Assembly: GCA_934435205.1 (NCBI GenBank)
Contig: CAKSAK010000005.1
Location: 214,991 to 278,990 of the forward strand
Length of the DNA stretch: 64,000 nt
Source of the DNA: an uncultured Ruminococcus sp.
Lineage (GTDB): Bacteria > Bacillota > Clostridia > Oscillospirales > Ruminococcaceae
Reading direction: 5' to 3'
A program made the translations under genes and the position numbers. Shown here in pieces: positions 16,296 to 25,675 of this stretch (within the stretch, counting starts at the first letter, position 1; each line of letters opens with the position of its first letter). The notes beneath the pieces are model-generated. The model was not told the DNA's origin. It did not search any database and was given only the letters and a program-made list of their open reading frames with translations.

Positions 16296-16647
16296 AGTAA
16301 TAATCACCCCTTTTAGTTATATATTGCACATAAAAAATCGGCTCTTTTTGTCCATTTTGTTAATTCGACGGTTTTCAAAAACCAATGCAAATAGCAAATT
16401 CTGCAAGCAGATGTTACACTTTTGTTACCAAATTACTTATTTTTCATTATTAAAAAGCCCGTTCAGCACCCTTTTGGGCGCAAAGAAAAGCCCTGAAAAT
16501 TCGGGGCTTTTCGGCATTTTTCGCCATGGAAAGTCACAATATTCGGGTACAAAAAAGCGTACAATTAAGCTACAAGCTGTTACAGTTTTAACCCGTTTGT
16601 AACCTTTTCACAGACACCATACAATGGGTGTACGCCATGAAAATACG
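16296..16647. other. Intergenic region between pncC and thiI (352 bp)
   Basis: Holds the thiI terminator (16486-16511) and a weaker hairpin AAAAGCCC...GGGCGCAAAG at 16452-16482. The rest is AT-rich. I see no credible coding sequence; a 164-codon open frame on the plus strand is a shadow of pncC and this spacer. Confidence 0.5.
16486..16511 (-). terminator. thiI terminator
   Basis: AAAAGCCC / GGGCTTTT stem with a T-tract on the minus strand; the G-C core is followed by TTTTC. Confidence 0.7.
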
Positions 16648-17823
16648 CTATGCGTTTCTGATAAGATAAGGCTTTGTTCCCTCGATAGCTTTCTGGATAT
16701 AAGGTTCCCAATCAAAAGCGTTCTGAGCGGCTTCAACATCTGCAAGATTTGGTCTTGTCTTAGGGTGCTTTGGCGTGAAAACTGTACAGCAATCCTCATA
16801 AGGCAGGATAGAGGTATCAAAAGTATCTATCTTTCTTGCTATCTCCACTATCTCAGATTTGTCCATACCAACGCATGGTCTGAAAACAGGCATACGGCAA
16901 GCGGCGTCTGTGCAGACCATTGCATACATAGTCTGGCTCGCTACCTGACCAAGGCTCTCGCCTGTAACAAGGGCTTGAATATCCTCTTTCTCGCATATCC
17001 TCTGTGCTATCTCCATCATAAGTCTTCTCATCAGGATAGTGAAAAGCTCCTCAGGGCAATTATCTCTCAGAAGCTCCTGGATCTCCGTAAAAGGCACGCA
17101 GAAGAAGTTGATATCGCCGCAGTAAGCAGTGATTATCTTTGCAAGCTTCTCCACCTTCATCTTAGCTCTGTCGGAAGTATAAGGCGGAGCTTCAAAATGG
17201 ATAGCGGAGATTATCGCACCACGCTTTGCCATCATATAGCCTGCAACAGGCGAATCTATACCGCCTGAAAGAAGAAGCATTGCCTTTCCGCTTGAGCCGA
17301 CAGGTATTCCGCCAGCGCCCTCGATAGAGCCTGCGTGAACATAGGCGTTGGTTTCTCTTATCTCAACTGTTACCACAACGTCAGGGTCATGGACGTCAAC
17401 TTTAAGGTGCGGAAATCTTTCAAGTATCTTTCCGCCCATTTCTATACATATCTCAGGGGACTTGAACGGGAACTTCTTGTCTGAACGCTTTGCGTCCACC
17501 TTGAAAGTTCTTGCGGTCTCCATTTCGTCTTCGATATAGTCGAGGGACTTTGTGAGTATCTCGTCCATATCCTTTTCCAGAACGCAGCAGCGGCAGAGCT
17601 TAACGATACCGAAAATTTTCGACAGCTTTTCTACTGCCATGTCAACGTCGCTTTCATCATTGAGCGGCTCAACATACAACGTGGACTGCGCCTTTGATAC
17701 GCTGAACTGTCCACAGCTTTTAAGTCTTCTTTTTACGCTCTTTGTCATCATGCTCTCGAAGCTTGATTTGTTAAGACCTTTCAGAGCTATCTCGCCATAT
17801 TTGCAGAGAATGATTTCTTTCAT
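16648..17823 (-). CDS. thiI: tRNA 4-thiouridine synthase ThiI
   Basis: A 391-residue protein: N-terminal ferredoxin-like and THUMP domains (about 1-165), then an ATP-pyrophosphatase PP-loop domain with LLSGGIDSPVAGYMMAKRG. It adenylates U8 of tRNA and inserts sulfur, and can feed thiazole synthesis. It lacks a C-terminal rhodanese domain, like the short Bacillus form that receives sulfur directly from a dedicated cysteine desulfurase. Such a desulfurase gene lies just upstream. ATG 17823 has AAAGGA seven bases away; an upstream extension of 16 codons is not used. Confidence 0.95.
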   Translation of the reverse strand: MKEIILCKYGEIALKGLNKSSFESMMTKSVKRRLKSCGQFSVSKAQSTLYVEPLNDESDVDMAVEKLSKIFGIVKLCRCCVLEKDMDEILTKSLDYIEDEMETARTFKVDAKRSDKKFPFKSPEICIEMGGKILERFPHLKVDVHDPDVVVTVEIRETNAYVHAGSIEGAGGIPVGSSGKAMLLLSGGIDSPVAGYMMAKRGAIISAIHFEAPPYTSDRAKMKVEKLAKIITAYCGDINFFCVPFTEIQELLRDNCPEELFTILMRRLMMEIAQRICEKEDIQALVTGESLGQVASQTMYAMVCTDAACRMPVFRPCVGMDKSEIVEIARKIDTFDTSILPYEDCCTVFTPKHPKTRPNLADVEAAQNAFDWEPYIQKAIEGTKPYLIRNA

Positions 17824-17940
17824 AAATTTTATCCTTTCTTTACGAAAACTGCACAAAAAAGTCCTCGTCAAAAACCTGACAAAAGCGACCTTTTTCGCCG
17901 TTTCCCTTTATAAATAGTACAAAACATTTGTTTGCGTGTT

Positions 17941-19071
17941 TTACCTTACTTTGCACAGGTCATTTTGTGCAGACTTTATGCCCTCCATAAGAGCGTCGAT
18001 ATCAGCCTTTGTAGTGTCGATACTAAAGCTTATCCTGATAGTGGAGTCAAGGCTCTGCTCGGGATATCTGAACTCTTTGAGTACAGAGCTTTTCTTGCCC
18101 TTTGAGCAGGCTGAACCGCTTGAAACATATATCTCACGCTTTTCAAGATAGTGGAGAAGCACCTCGGACTTTAACCCATTGACAGCAATGCTTGTAACAT
18201 AAGGCGAACCGCCTTTTCGTGAATTTACGAAAATATCGCCGTTTTCGTTGCACTTTTCTATGAGATAGGCTTGAATATCCGCCGCCTTTTCAAAGTTCGC
18301 AGATACATTCGGCGCAAGCTTTTTCACCGCCGCACCAAAACCGCATATTAACGGCACAGACTCAGTACCCGAACGGAAGCCCTTTTCCTGTCCTCCCCCA
18401 AGCATAAAAGGCGGTATATGAACGCCCTTTTTCACATACAGCGCACCTATACCCTTTGGAGCGTATATTTTATGACCGCTTAGGGATATCATATCGGCAT
18501 TCAGCTTTTTGGCTTTTACCGGTATTTTCATAAAGCCCTGAACGCAATCGCAGTGAGTAAGCACCTGGGGATATTTTTTCTTTATCATAGAAAAAGCCTT
18601 TTCCACAGGAAGTATGTAGCCGTTTTCGTTGTTCACGAGCATACAGCTCACAAGGAAAGTGTCCTCGTTCACAGCGGCGAAAATATCACGGGCGTTTATC
18701 TCGCCGTTCTCGTCAGGGGATATCCTTATGACCTCACAGCCCATATCTTCAAGCTCCTGGGCAGGATTTTTCACAGCAGGGTGTTCAACAGAGGATATGA
18801 CAACACGCTTTTTGCGCTTTCCGTGAGCCTTGTAAGCCCCGAAAATGGCGGTGTTGTTGCTTTCTGTTGCACCTGATGTGAAATAGACCTCGTCGGGGGT
18901 AACACCGAGAGCGTCGGCAATGGCTTCACGAGCGTCAGAAACAAGAAGCTCAGCGTCAAGACCTGCTCTGTGCAGAGAAGAGGGGTTTCCGAAGACCTCC
19001 AAGCCTTTCATTACAGCCGCTTTAGCTTCATCACAAGGTTTTGTGGTGGCGGCATTATCAAGATATATCAA
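17941..19071 (-). CDS. Cysteine desulfurase (NifS-like, ThiI partner)
   Basis: A 376-residue aminotransferase class V enzyme. It begins MIYLDNAATTKP; the PLP lysine is in SLSGHKIYAPKGIGALYV; the active cysteine is in VSSGSACSKGKKSSVL, followed by the long-loop residues. It removes sulfur from cysteine as a persulfide. The order desulfurase-thiI on one strand, with about 118 bases between, matches the NifZ-ThiI arrangement of Bacillus and suggests it serves tRNA s4U8 rather than general Fe-S assembly. Confidence 0.92.
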   Translation of the reverse strand: MIYLDNAATTKPCDEAKAAVMKGLEVFGNPSSLHRAGLDAELLVSDAREAIADALGVTPDEVYFTSGATESNNTAIFGAYKAHGKRKKRVVISSVEHPAVKNPAQELEDMGCEVIRISPDENGEINARDIFAAVNEDTFLVSCMLVNNENGYILPVEKAFSMIKKKYPQVLTHCDCVQGFMKIPVKAKKLNADMISLSGHKIYAPKGIGALYVKKGVHIPPFMLGGGQEKGFRSGTESVPLICGFGAAVKKLAPNVSANFEKAADIQAYLIEKCNENGDIFVNSRKGGSPYVTSIAVNGLKSEVLLHYLEKREIYVSSGSACSKGKKSSVLKEFRYPEQSLDSTIRISFSIDTTKADIDALMEGIKSAQNDLCKVR

Positions 19072-19274
19072 TTATCACAAGTCCTTTCGTATTTTATCGC
19101 AGTTATTTTTATTATAACATATAATTGTGAATAATGCAAATAGCGGAGCGGTGTTAAGTGAGGAGACTAAGTGAGGAATGAGGAATGACCCAGCCGAACA
19201 GAGAAAGAAGCCAATGCAAAGCAGAGAAAACACCGAGCGAAGCGATTTTGCGACAGTAGAACTTGAAGCCAAAA

Positions 19275-19302
19275 TGTAGGGGACGGCGCCCCCGACGTCC
19301 CG
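19275..19302 (+). repeat. Dispersed intergenic palindrome, copy 2 (subtype GACGGCG)
   Basis: TGTAGGGGACGGCGCCCCCG then ACGTCCCG; arms GGGACG / CGTCCC. The same subtype occurs at 44914. Confidence 0.7.
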
Positions 19303-19350
19303 TTTCTGGGAGTGGCAAGGTTTGAGTTTATACAAACCATGTAAGCAAAC

Positions 19351-19383
19351 AAAAATGCGGCACGGCATTTTCAGCCGCACCGC
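19351..19383 (-). terminator. Rubrerythrin terminator
   Basis: Stem GCGGTGCGGC / GCCGTGCCGC followed by ATTTTTG on the minus strand. Confidence 0.85.
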
Positions 19384-19391
19384 ACAAAGCA

Positions 19392-20003
19392 CTATTTATC
19401 ACAGTTACAATTACTTCCCCATGACGCCATTGACAGCCTGATATAATATCCCTGCGCTTCTCCGCAAACAGGACACCTCTCAGGGGCTTGCGTGCCCTCC
19501 ACGATATAACCGCAGTTCAAGCATACCCACGTTTCAGACTGGGAGGAAGAGAACAGCTTGCCCTCTTTCATAAGCTTGCCAAATGCCGCAAAACGCTTGC
19601 CGTGAACATTCTCTATCTTGGCGATATTCGTAAAGTCCTGTGCTATCCTGCCATAGCCCTCCTGCCTTGCGACCTCAGCAAAGGCCGGGTAAACATCATC
19701 TGATTCCTGACGCTCGTTGTGGTCTGCCATGCCAAGCAAGGTACACATATCCTCTGAAATATCCACAGGATAGCCGCCGTCAACGAACACGCTCTCCCCT
19801 GACAGCTCTTTGAGATGTTCGTAGAATATCTTTGCGTGAACTTTCTCCTGATCGGCTGTGAATTTGAACAGGTCGGCAAGCACATAAAGCTTCTGCTGTC
19901 TTGCCTTTTCCTCCGCCATTGTGTAGCGGTTTCGAGCCTGACTTTCCCCTGCAAAGGCTCTCATAAGGTTATCCTTTGTCTTTGAATTTCTGAAATCTGA
20001 CAT
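19392..20003 (-). CDS. rbr: Rubrerythrin
   Basis: A 203-residue protein with a ferritin-like diiron domain (AFAGESQARNRYTMAEEKAR; DQEKVHAKIF; IAKIENVHGKRF) and a C-terminal rubredoxin-like iron site (CLNCGY...CPVCG). It reduces hydrogen peroxide in anaerobes using electrons from rubredoxin-type donors. It has an extra Cys-containing tail (GSNCNCDK). It follows ypeB by 12 bases and may be cotranscribed with it, besides any promoter of its own. Confidence 0.95.
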   Translation of the reverse strand: MSDFRNSKTKDNLMRAFAGESQARNRYTMAEEKARQQKLYVLADLFKFTADQEKVHAKIFYEHLKELSGESVFVDGGYPVDISEDMCTLLGMADHNERQESDDVYPAFAEVARQEGYGRIAQDFTNIAKIENVHGKRFAAFGKLMKEGKLFSSSQSETWVCLNCGYIVEGTQAPERCPVCGEAQGYYIRLSMASWGSNCNCDK

Positions 20004-20015
20004 TTTTATCCTCCT

Positions 20016-21347
20016 TTATACAGTCAGTGTTCCTGACTTGCTTTCCACAAGAATGAGTATCTGCTCCTCCTCAGCGGTCTGTGCGTTTATATACACAAGC
20101 ACATTCCTGCCATTTTCTGCCCTGCACCGAAACTCATAGCACAGCTTCTCTTCCAAGCCGTCTGTAGGGATAAGGGCAAGCCTGCCGGATACTATTTCAA
20201 GGCGTGGGGACACGCTCTCTTTTGCTCGGCTTTGGGATATCTCCGCTTCGGGGATATCTCTGTCATAGTGATTCACCAAAAAGCCCTTTGCGTCAAAGCC
20301 AAGTATCTCCCCGTCGTCCATTGCTACTGATACCTTTATAAGATCGGTATAACAGCAAACATCAAGGTCATTATAGGCGAAATTCACTGTGAGAACATTG
20401 TCGATATTCTCATAGTAGGTGGTTTTCATGGACAGTATACCAAGGTCATCGAGAAAATCTTCCGCCGCCTTTACGCCCTGCTCGTTTGTAAGCTCGGTGC
20501 TTTCGCTGATACGGCTTTTGAGGAAGTATGAAATATATCCACCCTGCTTTGTCACCTCGCAGGCCACCGTCTTATCCTCGTTTGAAAATCTCCAGCATGG
20601 CATTTTACCCTCTACGTCTGAGATATCTGTGAACACTGTGGAGTTCATATTAAGCCCCAAGGAACAGCGTTCAAGGGCTTTGGTCTGTGAAACGTTCTCC
20701 GCCTCAGATGTCATTCGTGGAGTACGCTCTAAGATATTGTCTGAGAATGGGCCGTCATAAATAAGGCTTGGATAGCTTTCAAAGCTTCCCTCAAAGTCTG
20801 AGAAGCCCTCGGTCACTGTGGGTGGGTCGCTTTGCTGTGAACCTGTCTGAGTGAGGGATATCTCACCGCTGTTCACTGAGCTTTCAAGCTCCCACATATC
20901 CTCGGAAAGCTCTTTGGAAAAGTCATAGAGCGAGGATATGTTCTCATACTCCTCGTCCGTTATCTCCTCGCCGTTCATGAGCTTCTCGCTCACTGCCATG
21001 GAATAGTTTCCTACCTGTGAGAGAAATTTGTAGGTGTTTTCAAGCTGAAGCTCCTCTATGGGGAGCTGTGCCAAAGCTGATTTTGCCGAGGACGCTTCTC
21101 TGTAAAGCTTCACCGCAAGTGACTGGTGCATTTTCCCTGAGCCTGCGTAAAGCTCCTTTTCAAGGGTATCGCTTACGTTCTCTACTGCGTCGCACAGGTC
21201 GCCCATGGCTCTTGAATAGGTGTAGTTCACACTACGCAACGCCCTTTTTTCACTGCTCATAAGCTGTATATTTCTCACTGCAAGCACGCCCACGACAGCC
21301 GCTGTGAAGGACACTATCCTAACTGCGTTTCGCTTTGATATATCCAT
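20016..21347 (-). CDS. ypeB: Germination protein YpeB
   Basis: A 443-residue protein with an N-terminal membrane anchor (VRIVSFTAAVVGVLAVRNIQL), a long helical N-domain and C-terminal PepSY-like repeats (KALERCSLGLN; GVKAAEDFLDDLG; RAKESVSPRLEIVSGRLALIP). YpeB is needed for stable deposition of SleB in the spore cortex region. Length matches the family (about 450 aa). ATG 21347 gives the usual N-terminus; the open frame extends 32 codons further without a good RBS. A SleB-domain protein is encoded 6 kb away on the same strand. Confidence 0.9.
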   Translation of the reverse strand: MDISKRNAVRIVSFTAAVVGVLAVRNIQLMSSEKRALRSVNYTYSRAMGDLCDAVENVSDTLEKELYAGSGKMHQSLAVKLYREASSAKSALAQLPIEELQLENTYKFLSQVGNYSMAVSEKLMNGEEITDEEYENISSLYDFSKELSEDMWELESSVNSGEISLTQTGSQQSDPPTVTEGFSDFEGSFESYPSLIYDGPFSDNILERTPRMTSEAENVSQTKALERCSLGLNMNSTVFTDISDVEGKMPCWRFSNEDKTVACEVTKQGGYISYFLKSRISESTELTNEQGVKAAEDFLDDLGILSMKTTYYENIDNVLTVNFAYNDLDVCCYTDLIKVSVAMDDGEILGFDAKGFLVNHYDRDIPEAEISQSRAKESVSPRLEIVSGRLALIPTDGLEEKLCYEFRCRAENGRNVLVYINAQTAEEEQILILVESKSGTLTV

Positions 21348-21687
21348 TTTTTCTGCTCTCCTTTTCTTTTTTTCTCCATTATTATGCCAACTAAAATGCT
21401 GATTATTCTCATTAACTGTGCCTTGCAGTGCCATTTCAGGCATATCATAACATACAAAATTTCATTCCTAATCTTGTGTATCATGAACATCTTTATTTAC
21501 TTATTATTACATAAATCTCAAAATAAGTGTAATATTTTAACTTTAAAATTACTAAATTGTATTTATTTGTATAAACGTGAATTTGACAATGTGCTGTAAA
21601 AGGGCTATAATAAAGGATGTGTAAAAATTATCGTGTAAAATGGCAGAAAAAATGTTAGCTCTGCCTACAGTTCTACGGGAGGAAATT

Positions 21688-24228
21688 ATGAAATTTATTC
21701 CAAAGCTGACTGGCGTGGTTTTGTCAGCGGCAATAATGGCTCAGTCTGTTCCATTCGTGTATGCGGCAGAGGAAAGCATTGCGTCAAGTGAGCTTTCAAA
21801 TGATATCCAGATATCAAAGCCTGAATACGCGGCAGGCAATATGGAGGCTGACGGTCTTTTAGAGCCTGTCACTGAGGACGACCCTGAGTATCATAAATAT
21901 CTTGAAAACAACGACCCATACGGCATTATGACAATGTCTGCTCTGTGGGGGGCTGACAGTCTTACTCATCAGAACAGATTTAACGGTGTTTCAAAGGTCT
22001 ATGGCATTGATGTTTCATACTATCAGGGCAACATAGATTGGAAAAAGGTCAAAAACAGCGGTGTTGAGTTCGTCATCGTAAGGGTAGGCTACCGTGGCTA
22101 TGGCAGTTCAGGAACGCTTGTGGAAGACCCTAAGTTCAAGACATATCTTGACGGAGCTGCCAAGGCAGGGCTTAAAGTGGGCGTATACTTCTACACTCAG
22201 GCGATAACCACAGCCGAGGCTCAGGAGGAAGCTAAGTTCGTTCTTGACAGAATAAAGGGATATTCTCTGCAAATGCCTGTTTATTACGATATCGAGTCTG
22301 TTGACTATGACACTGGCAGACTTGACAGCGCAGGGCTTTCCAAGGCTCAAAAGACGGCTCTTTGTACGGCTTTTTGCGACACTATCATAAAGTCTGGCTA
22401 CAGCGCAGGCGTTTATGCAAACTACACATGGCTAAACTACTACATTGACGGGGCAGGGCTTGGCAAGAAATATCCTATATGGCTGGCTCACTACACAAGC
22501 AACACCAATTATGACCAACGCATGGATATGTGGCAATATTCAGGAAGCGGTACGGTTTCAGGCATTTCAGCCTACACTGACGTAAACGTATGGTATTCGG
22601 GCAAGCTTCCACTTTATGTGTCTGACCTTATCTCTGTGTCAAACACCTCCACCTCCAACACATTTGCTTGGAACGGCGCTCCTGACGCAACAGGATATGA
22701 GGTATATCAGGGAACAAGCCCTAGCGACACAAGCAAGAAAAAAATAGGCGACACAAAGAATACATACTTTACAAACTCTAACAAGTCCACAGGCACAATG
22801 TACAAATACATGATAAGAGCCTACAGTGACGCTTCGGGCAAGCGTGTTTACGGGGATTACTCCGAGGTATTCACCACCTGCACTCTTCCTGCAAACATCT
22901 CAAAGATATCCGCTTCTGCAAGGGGAACTTCTGTCACCATTAGCTGGGACAAGGTTTCAAAGGCGACCGACTACATCGTGGAGCATTATGTGAACGGTGT
23001 ATGGGAGCAGGTCGGCACAACTTCAAGCTTATCATACAAGGTGAACGGTATCACACAGAACGGCGTTAATATGTTCAGGGTAAAGGCAAGAAGAAATTAC
23101 AGTGGCGTATACTACAACGGTGGCTACACATATGTAAACGCTGAGGTCACTGACATACCAAGTGCAGTAACAGGCATAAGAAGCACTTCAAACACTTCTA
23201 CATCAAACACCATAACATGGAACGCTTCCACAAAAGCGGAAGGCTATGAGGTCTATCAGTGGATAGGTACTAACGACAGCTACAAGCTCATAGGCACGAC
23301 CACATCGACAAAGTTCACAAACTCAAAGAAAAGCTCAGGCACAATGTACAGATACAAGGTGAGGGCATACAACACTGTTGATGGACAGCGTATTGAGGGA
23401 GCATACTCCTCTGAGCTTACCACCTGCACTCTTCCTGCAAACGTATCATTCTCCCTTTGCTCCACTGACGTTGACTCCATAACGCTCAACTGGAACAAGG
23501 TATCAAAGGCTACAGGCTATCAGGTAGAGATGTACACAAACGGAAAATGGAAAACGCTCTCCACCCTTTCGGGAACGAGCTACACCGCAAGCGATCTTTC
23601 ACAGAATACAGCGTATCGTTTCAGAGTAAGAGCCATAAGAAATTATAACTACATAAACTACAACGGCGGCTACACTGAAAAGGACATCACCATTCGTCCG
23701 GCAAACACACCTGAGGGGCTGTCTTCGGCAATGAACACTTCAAGTTCCAACACTATCACATGGAAAAGCATGAATGGAGTATCTGGCTACAGCGTTTATC
23801 AGTGGATAGGAACATCAGACAGCTACAAAAAGCTTGGGGACACTGCTTATCCATACTACACAAACTCAGGCAAATCATCAGGCACTATGTACACATACAG
23901 AGTAAAGGCATATTATGTAAGCGACAATGTTATGCAATACAGCAAGCCTGCACAGGTGGTCACCTGCACGCTCCCTGCAAACGTCACTGTCACAACGGCA
24001 AAGCGTTCAGGAAGCAACATCTCACTTGCATGGAACAAGGTATCAAAAGCCACAGGATATGAGATATATGTGAAGTCGGGAAGCAGTTGGAAGAAGCTCA
24101 CCACAACATCAGGCAAAAGCTACACTGCTAAAAATCTGTCAGGCACTAAAACATTCAGAATAAGGGCATACAGAAAATACAATGGTGTGAACTACTATGG
24201 CGCTTATACTGAAAAGACGGTAAAATAG
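21688..24228 (+). CDS. Secreted GH25 muramidase with six fibronectin type III modules
   Basis: An 846-residue exported enzyme. A signal peptide (1-27, cleaved near VYAAEE) and a spacer are followed by a GH25 lysozyme domain (about 103-310). The catalytic acids are visible: Asp108 in YGIDVSYYQG, and Asp201 and Glu203 in YYDIES. Six FN3 modules of about 90 residues follow as three repeats of an A-B pair: A begins SNTSTSNTxxWN and B contains WxKVSKATxY. It hydrolyses MurNAc-GlcNAc linkages. ATG 21688 has GGGAGGA; the first 16 codons of the longer frame are not used. Single gene with its own terminator. Confidence 0.92.
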   Translation: MKFIPKLTGVVLSAAIMAQSVPFVYAAEESIASSELSNDIQISKPEYAAGNMEADGLLEPVTEDDPEYHKYLENNDPYGIMTMSALWGADSLTHQNRFNGVSKVYGIDVSYYQGNIDWKKVKNSGVEFVIVRVGYRGYGSSGTLVEDPKFKTYLDGAAKAGLKVGVYFYTQAITTAEAQEEAKFVLDRIKGYSLQMPVYYDIESVDYDTGRLDSAGLSKAQKTALCTAFCDTIIKSGYSAGVYANYTWLNYYIDGAGLGKKYPIWLAHYTSNTNYDQRMDMWQYSGSGTVSGISAYTDVNVWYSGKLPLYVSDLISVSNTSTSNTFAWNGAPDATGYEVYQGTSPSDTSKKKIGDTKNTYFTNSNKSTGTMYKYMIRAYSDASGKRVYGDYSEVFTTCTLPANISKISASARGTSVTISWDKVSKATDYIVEHYVNGVWEQVGTTSSLSYKVNGITQNGVNMFRVKARRNYSGVYYNGGYTYVNAEVTDIPSAVTGIRSTSNTSTSNTITWNASTKAEGYEVYQWIGTNDSYKLIGTTTSTKFTNSKKSSGTMYRYKVRAYNTVDGQRIEGAYSSELTTCTLPANVSFSLCSTDVDSITLNWNKVSKATGYQVEMYTNGKWKTLSTLSGTSYTASDLSQNTAYRFRVRAIRNYNYINYNGGYTEKDITIRPANTPEGLSSAMNTSSSNTITWKSMNGVSGYSVYQWIGTSDSYKKLGDTAYPYYTNSGKSSGTMYTYRVKAYYVSDNVMQYSKPAQVVTCTLPANVTVTTAKRSGSNISLAWNKVSKATGYEIYVKSGSSWKKLTTTSGKSYTAKNLSGTKTFRIRAYRKYNGVNYYGAYTEKTVK

Positions 24229-24300
24229 TCACTCGCCGTGACGAGCATTTTACGCCATACATTGTGATATGATACAAATTTGCACCGCTGAATAAAAATG

Positions 24301-24327
24301 AGGGGCGACCTTGGGTCGTCCCTTTTT
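24301..24327 (+). terminator. Terminator of the GH25 gene, derived from the dispersed palindrome
   Basis: GGGGCGACC / GGGTCGTCCC stem followed by TTTTTT. The core equals the GCGACC subtype of the dispersed palindromes, here lacking the leading TGT. Confidence 0.75.
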
Positions 24328-24358
24328 TGCACAATTTTCAATATCCGCACAACATTAT

Positions 24359-24386
24359 TGTAGGGGCTGGCGCCCTCGACAGCCCG
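24359..24386 (+). repeat. Dispersed intergenic palindrome, copy 3 (subtype GCTGGCG)
   Basis: TGTAGGGGCTGGCGCCCTCG then ACAGCCCG. Arms GGGCTG / CAGCCC are base-paired although the letters differ from the other copies. Confidence 0.65.
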
Positions 24387-24431
24387 ATAAATATACAATA
24401 CTATCAGTATTTATTTTACAATATTTTGACA

Positions 24432-25385
24432 CTACACAGGCACAAAATAGCCGTTGATATGCTCCTTGTCAAGCCCCTCGCCAATGACGATAAACACCGC
24501 CTGACCTCGCTCTATGGGCTTCACTGTGATGTTCTTATGAGTGGCATTAAGCTCAAGCCACTTGCCCTCAGCGTTTTGCATAAAGCCTTTTACACGGAAT
24601 ATCCTGCCACATTTTCTGTCGCTCATAAGCTTGCTCACAGCATCTTCCATAGCATTATCAGGGAACTTCATGTTCATAAAATACAAAGAGGTATAAGCCT
24701 TATCTTGGTCGAACCACAGCTTTTCGTGGGAATCTGGCTCATATCCGCTGTTGGCTATCCTTTTCATATCCTCGTTTGTAAGCTCCGACCAATCTTTCAT
24801 TATTATCTCAGGCTTTGTCATGCGGTGGCAGCGGAATTTTTTCTGCACGGCTTCAAGGTGTTTTAGAGTATCCTCAAGCTCCTGTTTTGTGACTTCCTGA
24901 CATCTGCTCATAAGAACTATGCCTGCTTCTGAAAGCTGAGAAGCGAGAAGATAATCAGAAGCTTCCGACAAGTTGGTATCAAGGCAGGCGTCTGCAATAG
25001 TTATAACGCTACCTATTTCGTACCAATTATCCAGCGGTTCTTCTCTAAGCACGTCAAAGAACTCATCAGCTTCATAGATACCTGACGGCTCCACAATGAC
25101 CCTGTCAAGACCACGCATACCCATAGCGATAAGCTTGGTCTTAAAACGCCGTCTATGGCAGTCCTTATCAGCCGCCGAGACCATTTCAAGGTCGCAATTC
25201 TCGTCCAAAAGCTCCTGCAAAAGAAGCATATCCACATTAACTGCACCGAAATCATTCTCCAGCACGCCAATTTTACAGCCCTTATCCAAAAGATAACGGG
25301 CATATTTTTTTATAAAAGTGGTCTTACCTGCCCCGAGAAACCCCGTCACAAGGTCTACCTTGGTTTTCTTTTTATCCATGTTCAT
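24432..25385 (-). CDS. CobW/COG0523-family GTPase, atypical metal motif
   Basis: A 317-residue G3E GTPase. Walker A is GFLGAGKTT (about residues 15-23) and Walker B-like IVEPSGIYEADEF is present; a C-terminal CobW_C-like domain starts about 225. These proteins insert or chaperone metals such as Zn or Co. The usual CxCC metal-binding motif in the switch I region is missing: the equivalent stretch reads SAADKDCHRRRF, with a single Cys and a His. ATG 25385 follows a perfect AGGAGG; a TTG two codons earlier is unlikely. It is monocistronic. Confidence 0.82.
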   Translation of the reverse strand: MNMDKKKTKVDLVTGFLGAGKTTFIKKYARYLLDKGCKIGVLENDFGAVNVDMLLLQELLDENCDLEMVSAADKDCHRRRFKTKLIAMGMRGLDRVIVEPSGIYEADEFFDVLREEPLDNWYEIGSVITIADACLDTNLSEASDYLLASQLSEAGIVLMSRCQEVTKQELEDTLKHLEAVQKKFRCHRMTKPEIIMKDWSELTNEDMKRIANSGYEPDSHEKLWFDQDKAYTSLYFMNMKFPDNAMEDAVSKLMSDRKCGRIFRVKGFMQNAEGKWLELNATHKNITVKPIERGQAVFIVIGEGLDKEHINGYFVPV

Positions 25386-25455
25386 AGTCAATGCCTCCTA
25401 ATGGTCATATTATACCACATTGACAGTGCTTTGGCAATGACAGAAATAAAAAAAA

Positions 25456-25480
25456 CACGCCTTACACTAAGTAAAGCGTG
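25456..25480 (-). terminator. Downstream terminator-like hairpin (second of a tandem pair)
   Basis: CACGCTTTAC / GTAAGGCGTG with a T8 tract on the minus strand. It is almost identical to the hairpin at 25548. Confidence 0.65.
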
Positions 25481-25547
25481 ATACGCCCGTCACGGCGAGT
25501 TTATCCAAGGCTGTTTATTTTACATAATTATCGCAGCGAAAAAAAAA

Positions 25548-25572
25548 CACGCCTTACACAATGTAAAGCGTG
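25548..25572 (-). terminator. tRNA-Arg terminator
   Basis: CACGCTTTAC / GTAAGGCGTG followed by nine T on the minus strand, about 30 bases after the tRNA. A second GC-rich hairpin without a T-tract (25581-25598) lies between. Confidence 0.75.
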
Positions 25573-25598
25573 AAATGGGTGCAGGGGCACGCCCCTGC

Positions 25599-25675
25599 TG
25601 GTGCGCCAGGAGGGACTCGAACCCCCGACCTACTGGTTCGTAGCCAGTCACTCTATCCAGCTGAGCTACTGGCGC
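25599..25675 (-). tRNA. tRNA-Arg (anticodon ACG)
   Basis: A complete cloverleaf: acceptor GCGCCAG / CTGGCGC, D-arm GCTC...GAGT, anticodon arm ACTGG-CTACGAA-CCAGT with anticodon ACG, T-arm GGGGG-TTCGAGT-CCCTC. CCA is encoded. A34 would be modified to inosine to read CGN codons. Confidence 0.95.

Larger units (their letters stand above)
19072..19391. other. Intergenic region (320 bp) between rubrerythrin and the desulfurase
   Basis: Contains the rubrerythrin terminator, one dispersed palindrome copy (19275-19302) and a purine-rich stretch with repeated GAGGAATGAGGAATGA words near 19165-19187. No coding sequence is credible. Confidence 0.5.
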
